A stretch of 11,805 bases of DNA from Melioribacteraceae bacterium (GCA_026983755.1 JALSTL010000105.1:1-11805); one strand, 5' to 3'; shown: positions 1 to 8,032, counted from the first letter of the stretch. Notes: generated by a model not told the origin, from the letters alone. Numbers and translations: made by a program.

Positions 1-368
1 AATTAAAAGTAATAGGAGATATTACTTGCGACATTGAAGGTTCGGTGGAGTTAACCGTAAAATCCACAAAGTCGGATAATCCGGCTTTTGTTTTTGAACC
101 TTTAACCGAAAATGTTATTAACGGAATTAAAGGAAACGGACCGGTAATTTTAGCTGTAGATAAATTACCGGCGGAACTTCCCAAACAAGCTTCCGAATCT
201 TTCGGTAATGCACTATTACCTTTTATAAAAAAATTAGTTAAAGTTGATTATACTAAGGATTTTGAAAATTTGGATTTACCTAAAGAATTTAAAAAAGCAA
301 CAATAACACATAAGGGAAAGTTAACACCGGATTTTGAATATCTAAAAGAATATTTGACCAAAAACTAA
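1..368 (+). CDS. Lysine-ketoglutarate reductase (saccharopine-forming), C-terminal part; 5' end outside window
   Basis: The frame is open from the left edge (first whole codon at 3), so this is the 3' end of a longer gene; about 121 residues are visible. They match the end of the LKR half of eukaryotic alpha-aminoadipic semialdehyde synthase (AASS): a GDITCDIEGSVEL block, a NPAFVFEP segment, then AVDKLPAELPKQASESFG (human AASS has DNLPAQLPIEATECFG at this place) and a closing ITHKGKLTPDFEYLKEYL, like the human end of this domain. The family condenses L-lysine with 2-oxoglutarate using NADPH to give saccharopine, the first step of lysine breakdown, in the cytosol. A GTG at 45 could be taken as a start, but the conserved sequence continues upstream of it, so it is internal. 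The saccharopine dehydrogenase gene follows 72 bases later, which supports the assignment. The N-terminal part cannot be judged. Confidence 0.88.
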   Translation, partial: LKVIGDITCDIEGSVELTVKSTKSDNPAFVFEPLTENVINGIKGNGPVILAVDKLPAELPKQASESFGNALLPFIKKLVKVDYTKDFENLDLPKEFKKATITHKGKLTPDFEYLKEYLTKN

Positions 369-427
369 TTTTACTTTTATTTAGTTTAACCGATTATATA
401 GTTAAATCATAAACAAAATTTATTTGT

Positions 428-432
428 AAGGA
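428..432 (+). promoter_or_regulatory. Ribosome binding site of the saccharopine dehydrogenase gene
   Basis: AAGGA lies 8 bases before the ATG at 441. It supports separate initiation of this gene after the 72-base gap, rather than read-through fusion with the reductase. Confidence 0.6.
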
Positions 433-440
433 ATTATTTA

Positions 441-1787
441 ATGAAAAATATTCTTGTTCTCGGTGCCGGACAAAGTGCACCTTATCTGATTTCGTACCTT
501 TTAAATGAAGGCAAAAAAAATAATTGGCTTGTAACCGTTTGCGACGTTAATGTGGAAAATGCAAAAGCTGCGGTAAACGGACACCCAAACGGAAACGCGA
601 TTGAATTTGATGTGAACGACGAACCGTTAAGACATACGCAAATTAAAAAAGCAGATATTGTAATTAATTTTCTAACTCCGATGTTTCAACATCTTATTGC
701 TCTCGATTGTTTAAGATTCGGAAAACATTGTATAACGGCTTCTTACGAAAATCCGAGAGTAGCCGACCTAAACACGGATGCAAATAGGAAAGGGATTTTA
801 ATATTAAACGAAATGGGATTGGATCCAGGAATTGACCACATGTCTGCAATGACAATTATACGACGAATAAAAGATAACGGAGGTTGGATAAACAGTTTTA
901 TTTCTTACGGCAGCGGAATACCAGCACCTGATGTTAAATCAAATCCGCTTGATTATTGCATTACTTGGAACCCAAGAAATGTTGTTACTGCCGGTGATGC
1001 CGGAGCACAATATTTGGAAGACGGAAAAATTAAACTGGTGCCTTATCATAACGTATTCCGCAGAACTTGGCCCGTAGAAGTTGAAGGAATAGGAACATTA
1101 GAAGCATATCCCAATAGAGATTCTTTATTGTATAAAAAAATATTTAAATTGCAAAATGTTGATACAATGATTAGAGGAACACTTCGCTATCCTGGCTGGA
1201 GCGAAACTTGGAATCAAATTGTTAAACTTGGAATTCCATTGGATACAATGGCACTACCCGATATTTCCGAAATGACTTACAGAGATTTTACCGAAATGTT
1301 CCTCCCGTTAAATATTTCCGGTCCGCGTTTAGAAGCCCGTATTGCAAATTATCTTAACATAAGTCCTACGGGAACAATAATGAAAAACTTCAAATGGCTG
1401 GGTCTTTTCGACGATAAAAAAATCGGTAAAAATTATAAAACGGCGGTTCATTTAATGACGGATATACTCAAAAAGAAAATGCCTTTACCCGAAGGAGCCA
1501 GAGATATGGTAATTTTACAGCACGAAATAGAAGCTTATTACCCGGAACAAAAAAGGAAAGAAAAAACAATTTCTACAATGATTGAATACGGTGAACCTAA
1601 TGGTTTTACAGCTATTTCCAAAACCGTTGGCGCCCCGGCAGCAATTGCGGCAAAGCTTATATTGAAAGGCAAGTTACCAATTACAGGTTGTCAAATACCA
1701 ACTCATCCTATGATTTATACAAAGGTTTTGGATGAATTAAAATCTTTGGGAATTAAATTTTCGGAAAAAACAAAAGTTGTTGAGTAA
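441..1787 (+). CDS. Saccharopine dehydrogenase (L-glutamate-forming), AASS C-terminal-half type
   Basis: This 448-residue protein should split saccharopine into glutamate and alpha-aminoadipate semialdehyde with NAD+, the second step of the saccharopine route of lysine degradation. A Rossmann start is visible (GAGQSAP, residues 8-14), followed by ITASYENP (98-105), NEMGLDPGIDHM (123-134), GSGIPAPDVKSNPL (157-170), EAYPNRDS (221-228) and RGTLRYPGW (245-253). Each has a direct counterpart in the SDH half of human AASS (for example GELGLDPGLDHM and EGYPNRDS). The C-terminal GAPAAIAAKLIL (397-408) closes the nucleotide-binding fold. The length equals that half of the fused enzyme. The partner reductase is encoded just upstream, so the two activities are split between separate proteins. 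Yeast-type Lys9 shares the fold, and direction cannot be read from sequence, but the pairing with an AASS-type reductase favours catabolism. The start is chosen by the RBS and by the Rossmann strand at residue 3. Confidence 0.9.
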   Translation: MKNILVLGAGQSAPYLISYLLNEGKKNNWLVTVCDVNVENAKAAVNGHPNGNAIEFDVNDEPLRHTQIKKADIVINFLTPMFQHLIALDCLRFGKHCITASYENPRVADLNTDANRKGILILNEMGLDPGIDHMSAMTIIRRIKDNGGWINSFISYGSGIPAPDVKSNPLDYCITWNPRNVVTAGDAGAQYLEDGKIKLVPYHNVFRRTWPVEVEGIGTLEAYPNRDSLLYKKIFKLQNVDTMIRGTLRYPGWSETWNQIVKLGIPLDTMALPDISEMTYRDFTEMFLPLNISGPRLEARIANYLNISPTGTIMKNFKWLGLFDDKKIGKNYKTAVHLMTDILKKKMPLPEGARDMVILQHEIEAYYPEQKRKEKTISTMIEYGEPNGFTAISKTVGAPAAIAAKLILKGKLPITGCQIPTHPMIYTKVLDELKSLGIKFSEKTKVVE

Positions 1788-1952
1788 TTAAGCAAAGCGG
1801 TTTTGTCAAAGTAAAAAAATTTCAATTTGATTTCTAAAAATAACACTTTGCAAGTTTTAATAAATCCGTAATAATAAAATTGGAAAAATAAATTTATTGA
1901 TTACATACAATTTAATGAATTAAAAAAAGGTGTGTTATTTTAGAATTTCCTC
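1788..1952. other. Convergent intergenic spacer without a clear terminator
   Basis: These 165 bases separate the lysine genes from the converging taxis cluster. The stretch is very AT-rich. I find only weak symmetry, such as AATAAATTTATT and distant CAAAGT/ACTTTG arms, and no GC-rich hairpin with a T-run for either strand. No coding potential is seen. Confidence 0.5.
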
Positions 1953-2837
1953 TCATGCTGCGTTTTTATTGGCTTCTATAAATCCAATAAGTTTGTAGAA
2001 AGCGGTAATTTCTTTTTTCTTTAGTTTTGTTTGTACCGTTTCGAATGCAATTTTTAACCAACGTGTGTTAATTGTTTTGCATCCTTCGGCAATATCTTCC
2101 GGAGTTTTATTTTTCTTTTTGGGTAATTTTTGTGAAAACGCAACAGCGGCTTTTACATTAATAATATAATTCAGTTTATTATTATTTGCTATGGAAACAA
2201 GTTCCAAAAGTAATTCGTTATATTGTAAACAAATTTTTATGGCGGTTAATCCGGCATTAATTCTTTCATCAATTTTTTGTATGTTTTTCAATTCTTGGTT
2301 AGATGCAATTCTAATTAGTTTGTCAATACTTTCTTGTGCTTTGTATTTATCTTCTTGAGCCGATTGATAATTTTTTTCTATCGCATTTTCTATTGCTTCG
2401 GAAAGTACACTTTTTGCTTTTTTAACTAACTCCAAATCTGCACCCGGAACGGTTTTGGTTTCTTTCAAAATTTTTTCATATTCACCGTTTAAAGCAAATT
2501 TTTCTATATCTTCGGGTGTTAAATTGCTTTTTTGTGCATTTACTTCGCTCCAACCGCGAGACCTTAATTTATTTGCTTTATGTTCTTTTCTCTCTTCTAT
2601 AAAATCTACTATTGCTTTTTCTCTATTCATTATTTGAATATCGTTAAAAGCAAATTTTTCCAATGTCAGTTTGAAGTATTTATTATCAACCTTAAAAGTT
2701 ATAATTTTTTTTTCACCTACTTTCCCTATTTTAAATTTTTTAACATGAAAGTCAGGATACTTTTCTTTTAAAACAGATAAAATTGATTTAACTGTAATAA
2801 ATTCTTTAGGTTCTATTAATGCTGTAATTTCTTTCAT
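1953..2837 (-). CDS. Unrecognised 294-residue protein, last gene of the taxis cluster
   Basis: I do not recognise this family. The protein has no signal peptide or membrane segment and looks cytoplasmic. The N-terminal 70 or so residues alternate short helices and beta-like stretches (KKFKIGKVGEKKIITFKV around 33-50, then YFKLTLEKF). A charged helical stretch follows at about 71-105, containing RSRGW (92-96). From LTPEDIEKF (106-114) to the end it appears almost wholly alpha-helical, with possible coiled-coil at 136-200 and regularly spaced helices such as KICLQYNELLLELVSIANNN (201-220), suggesting a helical-repeat or bundle domain. It is rich in lysine and glutamate. The gene starts 17 bases after the cheW stop, with no convincing Shine-Dalgarno site, so it is probably translated from the same mRNA and may depend on cheW translation. 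Position suggests a role with the receptors or CheW, but nothing in the sequence proves it. Confidence 0.75.
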   Translation of the reverse strand: MKEITALIEPKEFITVKSILSVLKEKYPDFHVKKFKIGKVGEKKIITFKVDNKYFKLTLEKFAFNDIQIMNREKAIVDFIEERKEHKANKLRSRGWSEVNAQKSNLTPEDIEKFALNGEYEKILKETKTVPGADLELVKKAKSVLSEAIENAIEKNYQSAQEDKYKAQESIDKLIRIASNQELKNIQKIDERINAGLTAIKICLQYNELLLELVSIANNNKLNYIINVKAAVAFSQKLPKKKNKTPEDIAEGCKTINTRWLKIAFETVQTKLKKKEITAFYKLIGFIEANKNAA

Positions 2838-2854
2838 AATTCTAGAATGAAAAT

Positions 2855-3337
2855 TTATACTTCTTCAAGTTGATTAAATTCTTCGTTAGATAAAATTTTA
2901 TCCAAATCCAATAATATTAACAATCTGTCTTCCAATTTACCTATTGCCGTTATATAGTCGGAATTTATACCCGAAACAATTTGCGGTGGTGCTTCCGTAA
3001 TACTTTTGGGAATACGAAGTACTTCTTTAACTTCATCAACAATAAATCCAATTGTTTTATCCGTCATTTCCACTACAATAATTCTGGTATCCAAATCGTA
3101 TTCTTTTACCGGCAAATTTAAACGTGCTCTTAAGTTAATTACAGGAATAATTCTACCTCTTAAATTAACAACACCTTCTATAAAGTTAGGTGTATTCGGA
3201 ACCAGAGTAAGTTCCATCATTTTATTAATTTCTTGAACTTTTAAAATATCCACTCCAAATTCCGCATCACCTATTTTGAAGCTTACCAGTTGCAGTAGTT
3301 CTTCGGTTATAATATTTTCATTTTCTTTTTTTTCCAT
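2855..3337 (-). CDS. cheW: CheW chemotaxis coupling protein
   Basis: This 160-residue cytoplasmic adaptor would bridge chemoreceptor tips and the CheA kinase. It is a single CheW domain (about residues 13-150): LVSFKIGDAEFGVDILKVQEI at 17-37, then VPNTPNFIEGVVNLRGRIIPVINLR at 46-70, whose NLRG.I.P.I.LR core is the family hallmark, then IGFIVDEVKEVLRI at 96-109 and ITAIGKLEDRLLILLDLDKIL at 129-149. Its length is normal for the family. A short charged N-terminal tail (EKKENEN) precedes the domain. AAAGGA lies 6 bases before the ATG (complement of 3344-3349). The gene sits 54 bases behind a chemoreceptor gene and 17 bases ahead of the unknown gene. No cheA is nearby, so it must pair with a kinase encoded elsewhere in the genome. 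Confidence 0.95.
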   Translation of the reverse strand: MEKKENENIITEELLQLVSFKIGDAEFGVDILKVQEINKMMELTLVPNTPNFIEGVVNLRGRIIPVINLRARLNLPVKEYDLDTRIIVVEMTDKTIGFIVDEVKEVLRIPKSITEAPPQIVSGINSDYITAIGKLEDRLLILLDLDKILSNEEFNQLEEV

Positions 3338-3391
3338 TTTTATTCCTTTGCTAATAGCCGGTTATTTAATGTTTAATTATTTATAATTTTA

Positions 3392-5548
3392 TTATGTTAC
3401 TGTTTCGTAATTATTTTTTTCAAATTCCGGTTGAGTATGGTTATTTGTTTTTGAATTAAACTTAAATTGTTTAAGTATGTCTTGCAAATTCTCAGTCATC
3501 TGATTAAGTTCGTAAGTAGCACCGGCAACTTGTTGAATTCCTATAAGTGTTTCGGATGAAACATTGTTTATCATAACAATATTTTGAGATACTTGTTCGG
3601 ATGTAGAAGATTGTTCTTCGCTTGCAGTAGCAACTTGACTGATTTCGTCAACAACTTTATTTGTTTTTTCAACAATATTTAATATAGCTTCTCCTGCTTT
3701 TTCGGCAAGTATTTTACCTTCTTTAACCTCTTCGGTTCCTTCGTTTATTGAAGAAACAGCTTGCTTGGTATATGATTGAATTTCTTGTACCATATCGGCT
3801 ATTTCTTTTGTTGCCGAACTTGTTCTTTCGGAAAGCTTTCTAACTTCATCGGCAACAACGGCAAAACCTCGTCCGTGTTCTCCGGCTCTGGCAGCTTCAA
3901 TTGCGGCATTTAACGCAAGTAAGTTTGTTTGTTCCGCTATCTCATTTATTACGGCAATTATTTCGCCTATTTTATCGCTATTGTTACCAAGTTCTATTAT
4001 TTTTTCTGCCGCTTGAGAAACTACCGTAGAAATTGTTTCCATTCCGCTTACAGCTTTATTAACAACCTTGCCACCTTCATCAGCCATAATACCGGCATCT
4101 TTAGCCGATTGTGCCGCCGATGAAGTGTTGTGTGTTGTTTCAACTATTGTTTTTGTCATTTCATCTATAGATGTAGCTATGGAATTTGTTTGATTATTTA
4201 ATTCTTCTGCTCCGGCGCTCATTTCTTCTACGCTTGCCGCTATTTGTGTACTAACGGACATTGTTGAATCTACAGCTTCGGAAACTTGTTGAATTGTTTG
4301 TTTAATATTGTCAACCATTTGGTTTATACTTGTAAACAAACTATCTACTATTGCACTTTTACCTTCCGGTTCCAAATAAACTGTTAAATCTCCTCGAGAA
4401 ACTTTTTCCATAACATCGTGTAAGCGTTTTGTACTTTCATCCAAATATTTTTCCTTTTCTTTTGTTGGTGTTAAATCGGCAACAAACTCTACGGCACCAA
4501 TTATTTTGCCTTCATTATCCCTAGTTGTTTTTCCCGTATAATAAATTGGCATATCTTTATTATTACCCGGATTAGCAATGGTTTCGGAGCTGACCAATCT
4601 ATCTTCTTTCATAGCAATTGCACAAGCGCATTTTTCCGTTTGACAATCGTCGGTTTGCATTTGGTCGTAACATTTTAATCCCGTTAAACTTTCCTGGTCT
4701 TTCCCAATTAAATTGGCACCAATTTTATTTATATATGTAATATTAAAATCCGTATCCATTGCCAAAACAGGCGTAGGTAAATTATTTAACATTTCCGATT
4801 GCATTTGAATTCTTTTAATTATTGAATTAATGGACTTGGCAAATTCGGAGAATAGTTTATTATTTTTAATTTCCGCAATAAGATGCTCTTTATTATTTTT
4901 TTCATAAGCTAAATTTCTGATTTTACCGATTTTAATTGCACTTTGCATTACCGTATCCATAGGTTTAAAAATATTAGCGTTAATATTTATTAAGCTATAT
5001 ATTACAATACCAATAACAAACCCCAAAATAAGAATGTACCAAAATTTCAACGTACTTACTTTTTGCTTATTCTCCTCTTCAAACATTTTTACGGCTTTAT
5101 TCATTTCTTTCAGCAAAGTAATATTGTTTTTAGCAATGTATTTTTTTGCTATATCTATTTTATTTTTATCGGTTGTATTAGTAAGAGTATAGATGGATTT
5201 ATTAAAAGGTTCCCATAAATTTTTTACTTTTAATAGTTGAGTTTTAATTTTATTATCGTCAACAGGTGGTAAATTCAATTTAGCATCTCCGAAAATAAGC
5301 CCACTTAATGTTAACTGAAAAAGATCTGCTGTTTTTTTTAAGTTTGTAAAATTTTGTTCTTCTTCTATTTTACTAAAAGCTTCTTTAGACATTTTTTGAG
5401 TAAGCATTCTTTGCCTTCCGGCTAAATTAATTACTGCTCCGCTGCTTTTAAGTGAATTTAAAAAGAAAATTGTATAAAATAATCCTCCAACAATGAAAAA
5501 CAATAATAATAGTATTGGTACAAAAACTTTTAATTTCATTTGTTTCAT
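3392..5548 (-). CDS. Methyl-accepting chemotaxis protein: PilJ-like periplasmic domain, cysteine-rich PAS, HAMP and signalling domain
   Basis: This is a 718-residue inner-membrane chemoreceptor. TM1 is at about 7-30. The periplasmic region (31-168) opens with [18 protein letters not shown] (40-57), typical of PilJ/NarX-type sensor domains. TM2 is at about 169-188. A linker is followed by a PAS domain (about 250-362) holding four cysteines, C293, C302, C307 and C309. A HAMP-like segment (about 373-425, [15 protein letters not shown]) leads into the long signalling coiled coil. Its CheA/CheW-binding tip, with [20 protein letters not shown] (536-555) and [19 protein letters not shown] (558-576), is essentially consensus. 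The tail is flexible and ends in NYETVT. AGGGGA about 12 bases upstream supports the ATG at 5548; another Met codon lies at residue 4. It is the third gene of the cluster, 65 bases behind the previous receptor gene. The ligand is unknown; the PAS may report redox state. Confidence 0.93.
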   Translation of the reverse strand: MKQMKLKVFVPILLLLFFIVGGLFYTIFFLNSLKSSGAVINLAGRQRMLTQKMSKEAFSKIEEEQNFTNLKKTADLFQLTLSGLIFGDAKLNLPPVDDNKIKTQLLKVKNLWEPFNKSIYTLTNTTDKNKIDIAKKYIAKNNITLLKEMNKAVKMFEEENKQKVSTLKFWYILILGFVIGIVIYSLININANIFKPMDTVMQSAIKIGKIRNLAYEKNNKEHLIAEIKNNKLFSEFAKSINSIIKRIQMQSEMLNNLPTPVLAMDTDFNITYINKIGANLIGKDQESLTGLKCYDQMQTDDCQTEKCACAIAMKEDRLVSSETIANPGNNKDMPIYYTGKTTRDNEGKIIGAVEFVADLTPTKEKEKYLDESTKRLHDVMEKVSRGDLTVYLEPEGKSAIVDSLFTSINQMVDNIKQTIQQVSEAVDSTMSVSTQIAASVEEMSAGAEELNNQTNSIATSIDEMTKTIVETTHNTSSAAQSAKDAGIMADEGGKVVNKAVSGMETISTVVSQAAEKIIELGNNSDKIGEIIAVINEIAEQTNLLALNAAIEAARAGEHGRGFAVVADEVRKLSERTSSATKEIADMVQEIQSYTKQAVSSINEGTEEVKEGKILAEKAGEAILNIVEKTNKVVDEISQVATASEEQSSTSEQVSQNIVMINNVSSETLIGIQQVAGATYELNQMTENLQDILKQFKFNSKTNNHTQPEFEKNNYETVT

Positions 5549-5613
5549 TATATGTTTTTTCCCCTTTTATTTACTCTTCGTTTATTTTTATAACTGATTT
5601 ATACTAAATTAGG

Positions 5614-7302
5614 TTATTGTAAAATTTCCTCTTCGGGAATGTTATAATTTTTTTGTTCTACAGCATAATTATCTTTTTGTGCTAAAGAATCTTTATCAAT
5701 TGTAAAATTTTCAATAGCTCCTTGCAACGTTTCCATTAGGTTTTCCAAATCGGTAGTTGCGCTGGCAATTTGCTGTAAACCGATTGCAGATTCTGAAGCG
5801 ACATTGTTTATGATAGCAATATTTTGTTCAACTTGTTCTGCGGCAGAAGCTTGCTCTTTACTTGCATTTGCAACTTCATTAATATTTTCTACTACAACAT
5901 TTGTAGATTCAATAAATTTTTTCATTACATCAACAACTTTTTGTGTAAGCTCTTTCCCTTGTTGAACTTCTTGATTACCATTGTTTATAGACTTAACGGC
6001 ACTATTTACTTCCGTTTGAATATTTTTAATTACGGTGGAAATTTCTTCTGTTGCTTGTGTGGTTCTTTGAGAAAGTTTTCTAACTTCGTCGGCAACCACT
6101 GCAAAACCTCTACCATGTTCACCTGCTCTGGCGGCCTCAATTGCGGCATTTAAAGCTAATAGGTTTGTTTGGTCTGCAATTTCATTTATAACACCTATAA
6201 TATCTCCAATGTGTTCGTTGTTTTTACCTAATTCGGTAATTTTATTAGCGGCTTCCTCAACAATTTCGGCAACTTTTTCCATACCTTCTACAGAAGCTTG
6301 AACAACTTTCCCGCCTTCTTCGGCTAAAGCTCCGGCTTCTTGAGCGGATTCGGCAGCTAATGCGGCATTTTGTGTTGTAGCAATAATTGTTTGTGTCATT
6401 TCTTCAATAGCACGTGTAATATCCGTTGTTTGCGTACTTTGTTCTTGAGCATTTGATGCCATTTCTTCGGCACTTGCGGATATATCCAAACTTACAGATG
6501 AGGTTTGTTTAATAGCTTGAATTAAAACATAAATTATTTCCTTAATATTATCTAAAGATTGATTAAAACCTATATATAGTTTTTTCATTAATTCATTTTC
6601 ATTATCAACGGTAAGATGAGCGGTCAAATTACCATGTGCAAATTTATCCATCGAAATTAGTAATCTTTCGGCTTTATTTTCAATAACTTGTTTTTCATTT
6701 ATTAATTGTTCACTATATTTTTTCAACATTTTATCGGCATTAGATAATGTTGTAACAAATGAACCTTTCAATCCTTTTGCTAATACAGGTCTGAAATATT
6801 TTTTATTGGTAATATATTCTATTGATGTTGATAACTCTTTTACCAATGCTTCAAATTGATCGGTTGTGTCGTTCAAATTCCAATAAATTTTTCCGAACTC
6901 ATCTTTGTTTTTTATAAAAGTTATTCGTTTGGACAAATCACCGTTTGATAAATGATTTAGATGATTATTCAATATCTCAAGGGAATTAAGAAAATAGTTT
7001 ATAATTTGATTGGATATAAGAATTAAAATTACCAATAATAATAAAGCCGATATATAAAAGATTATATCAATTCCAATTTTATCCGAAGTAATTTCATTTA
7101 ATTCTTTTACCGAAAAATTTTTTTCTCCATTTAAAACTTTTGTATAATAACTCTTAGTTAATTCCGTTTGCCGATTTGCATCGTTAAGTTTTAACGCAAC
7201 GGCAATTCCGAAAAAAACCATAAACAAACCCATAACGGCGGCACGAAAATATATACCTTTTTTTACGGATGTATAATTATAAAGCGAAAATAAATTCTTC
7301 AT
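5614..7302 (-). CDS. Methyl-accepting chemotaxis protein lacking a PAS domain, CetA-like half of a split energy-taxis receptor
   Basis: This 562-residue membrane receptor has TM1 at about 19-38, a periplasmic loop of only about 40 residues (39-77) that is too short for a usual ligand-binding domain, and TM2 at about 78-97. A HAMP domain follows (about 99-152, [12 protein letters not shown] at 118-129), then a linker with [16 protein letters not shown] (167-182), a second HAMP-like unit (about 213-257, [14 protein letters not shown]), and a full signalling domain with tip [20 protein letters not shown] (374-393) and [19 protein letters not shown] (396-414). Its start codon lies inside the preceding PAS gene with a 26-base overlap, which points to translational coupling and to a shared complex. 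With almost no periplasmic sensor of its own, it probably receives its input from that PAS protein, as CetA does from CetB in Campylobacter. That partnership is inferred; the receptor assignment is firm. Confidence 0.92.
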   Translation of the reverse strand: MKNLFSLYNYTSVKKGIYFRAAVMGLFMVFFGIAVALKLNDANRQTELTKSYYTKVLNGEKNFSVKELNEITSDKIGIDIIFYISALLLLVILILISNQIINYFLNSLEILNNHLNHLSNGDLSKRITFIKNKDEFGKIYWNLNDTTDQFEALVKELSTSIEYITNKKYFRPVLAKGLKGSFVTTLSNADKMLKKYSEQLINEKQVIENKAERLLISMDKFAHGNLTAHLTVDNENELMKKLYIGFNQSLDNIKEIIYVLIQAIKQTSSVSLDISASAEEMASNAQEQSTQTTDITRAIEEMTQTIIATTQNAALAAESAQEAGALAEEGGKVVQASVEGMEKVAEIVEEAANKITELGKNNEHIGDIIGVINEIADQTNLLALNAAIEAARAGEHGRGFAVVADEVRKLSQRTTQATEEISTVIKNIQTEVNSAVKSINNGNQEVQQGKELTQKVVDVMKKFIESTNVVVENINEVANASKEQASAAEQVEQNIAIINNVASESAIGLQQIASATTDLENLMETLQGAIENFTIDKDSLAQKDNYAVEQKNYNIPEEEILQ

Positions 7303-7795
7303 AAGTCATACCTTTTTCATTTAATAATTTATTTAATAGCTTTTCCGAAGCTTGCATACCTTCCTTTTTGCCATATTTTTTTTCTTCTTCAAGCAGTGTT
7401 TTATATAAAGATTTAACTTTACTAAGTTTATGTTCGTCCGGTTTTCTTCTTACGGAATAATAGCCTTGTAGGGTTCCCTTATTGTCATAAACGGGTGTTA
7501 TATTTGCATCAACCCAATAATAGGAACCGTCTTTTGCCAAATTTTTTACATAAGCATTTATTTCCCTTCCTTCTTTTACCGTATCCCAAAGTAATTTAAA
7601 AACCACTCTCGGCATATCCGGATGTCTAACAATATTATGTTGTTGCCCCAATAATTCATGTTCATCATATTTAGCAAATTCCATAAATATTTGATTGCAA
7701 TAAGTAATAACGCCGGTTGGATCTGTTTTTGAAACAATAAAATCATTTTCCCTCATTACATTTTCAACATTTGTGGGTTGAATTTTCGGTCTCAT
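7277..7795 (-). CDS. Aer-type PAS domain protein, CetB-like half of a split energy-taxis receptor
   Basis: This soluble 172-residue protein consists of one PAS domain (about 12-120) and a helical tail. It aligns without gaps to the N-terminus of E. coli Aer as I recall it: [10 protein letters not shown] (53-62), [17 protein letters not shown] (82-98) and [11 protein letters not shown] (111-121). Residues R57, H58, D60 and N85 fall at the same numbers as Aer residues implicated in FAD binding, so flavin binding and redox sensing are likely. Aer's tryptophan 79 is isoleucine here. The tail (122-172, [15 protein letters not shown], then [10 protein letters not shown] at the end) replaces Aer's membrane anchor and signalling region, which the overlapping downstream gene supplies. 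A strong GAGGAG site lies 5 bases before the ATG. This is the first gene of the cluster. The alternative is a generic PAS protein binding another cofactor. Confidence 0.9.
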   Translation of the reverse strand: MRPKIQPTNVENVMRENDFIVSKTDPTGVITYCNQIFMEFAKYDEHELLGQQHNIVRHPDMPRVVFKLLWDTVKEGREINAYVKNLAKDGSYYWVDANITPVYDNKGTLQGYYSVRRKPDEHKLSKVKSLYKTLLEEEKKYGKKEGMQASEKLLNKLLNEKGMTYEEFIFAL

Positions 7796-7800
7796 TTTAA

Positions 7801-7806
7801 CTCCTC
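7801..7806 (-). promoter_or_regulatory. Ribosome binding site of the PAS gene
   Basis: On the minus strand this reads GAGGAG, 5 bases before the ATG at 7795. It is the strongest Shine-Dalgarno site of the taxis cluster and fixes the start of its first gene. Confidence 0.75.
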
Positions 7807-7836
7807 ATTCATTCTATTGGAATATAGGACTATATA

Positions 7837-7871
7837 TTTTTTGTGATATACAACATAATTATCGCAAAAAA
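7837..7871. repeat. Imperfect inverted repeat upstream of the PAS gene
   Basis: The arms TTTTTTGTGATA (7837-7848) and TATCGCAAAAAA (7860-7871) pair over 12 positions with a single G-T exception, around an 11-base spacer. It lies 42 bases or more upstream of the PAS start codon. It could be a two-fold-symmetric regulator site or a hairpin in the leader RNA. The TGTGAT...ATCGCA half-sites loosely recall CRP-family operators, but the spacing is not the CRP one. No regulator can be named. Confidence 0.35.
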
Positions 7872-7932
7872 ATTTGCACGGTTTAGTGTTTTTAAAAAGA
7901 TATTTTTTTGAAATCTCGAAACTTTAAATTAT

Positions 7933-7947
7933 TTTGTAACATACAAA
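7933..7947. repeat. Perfect inverted repeat TTTGTA-ACA-TACAAA
   Basis: Two exact 6-base arms surround a 3-base centre, about 90 bases before the sdhC start codon. The size and symmetry fit an operator for a dimeric transcription factor. In such AT-rich DNA a chance match is quite possible. Confidence 0.3.
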
Positions 7948-8026
7948 TTACACATAAAGGTCTGTTTTGAAACATATCTTAAAACATCAAAAAAATAATT
8001 TTTTCATAAAATCTTTTCTATCATTT

Positions 8027-8032
8027 GGAGGT
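8027..8032 (+). promoter_or_regulatory. Ribosome binding site of sdhC
   Basis: GGAGGT lies 5 bases before the ATG at 8038. It is a near-consensus site and settles the start codon. Confidence 0.8.

Noticed and set aside
45..368. GTG at 45 as the start of a complete 107-residue gene
   Set aside because: The LKR-family sequence (GDITCDIEGS) continues in frame upstream to the window edge, so the gene is truncated rather than short.
1788..1952. Possible terminator or small RNA between the convergent operons
   Set aside because: Only weak AT-only symmetry is present, with no stable stem followed by a T-run.
3929..6153. Plus-strand frames opposite both receptor genes and the near-identical DNA of their signalling tips
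   Set aside because: The frames are antisense shadows, and the shared DNA reflects the conserved receptor tip, not a mobile repeat.
7921..7960. TTGTAA...CATAAA as a sigma-70-type promoter for sdhC
   Set aside because: The spacer is only about 13 bases and the second box is poor; in such AT-rich DNA this is not convincing.
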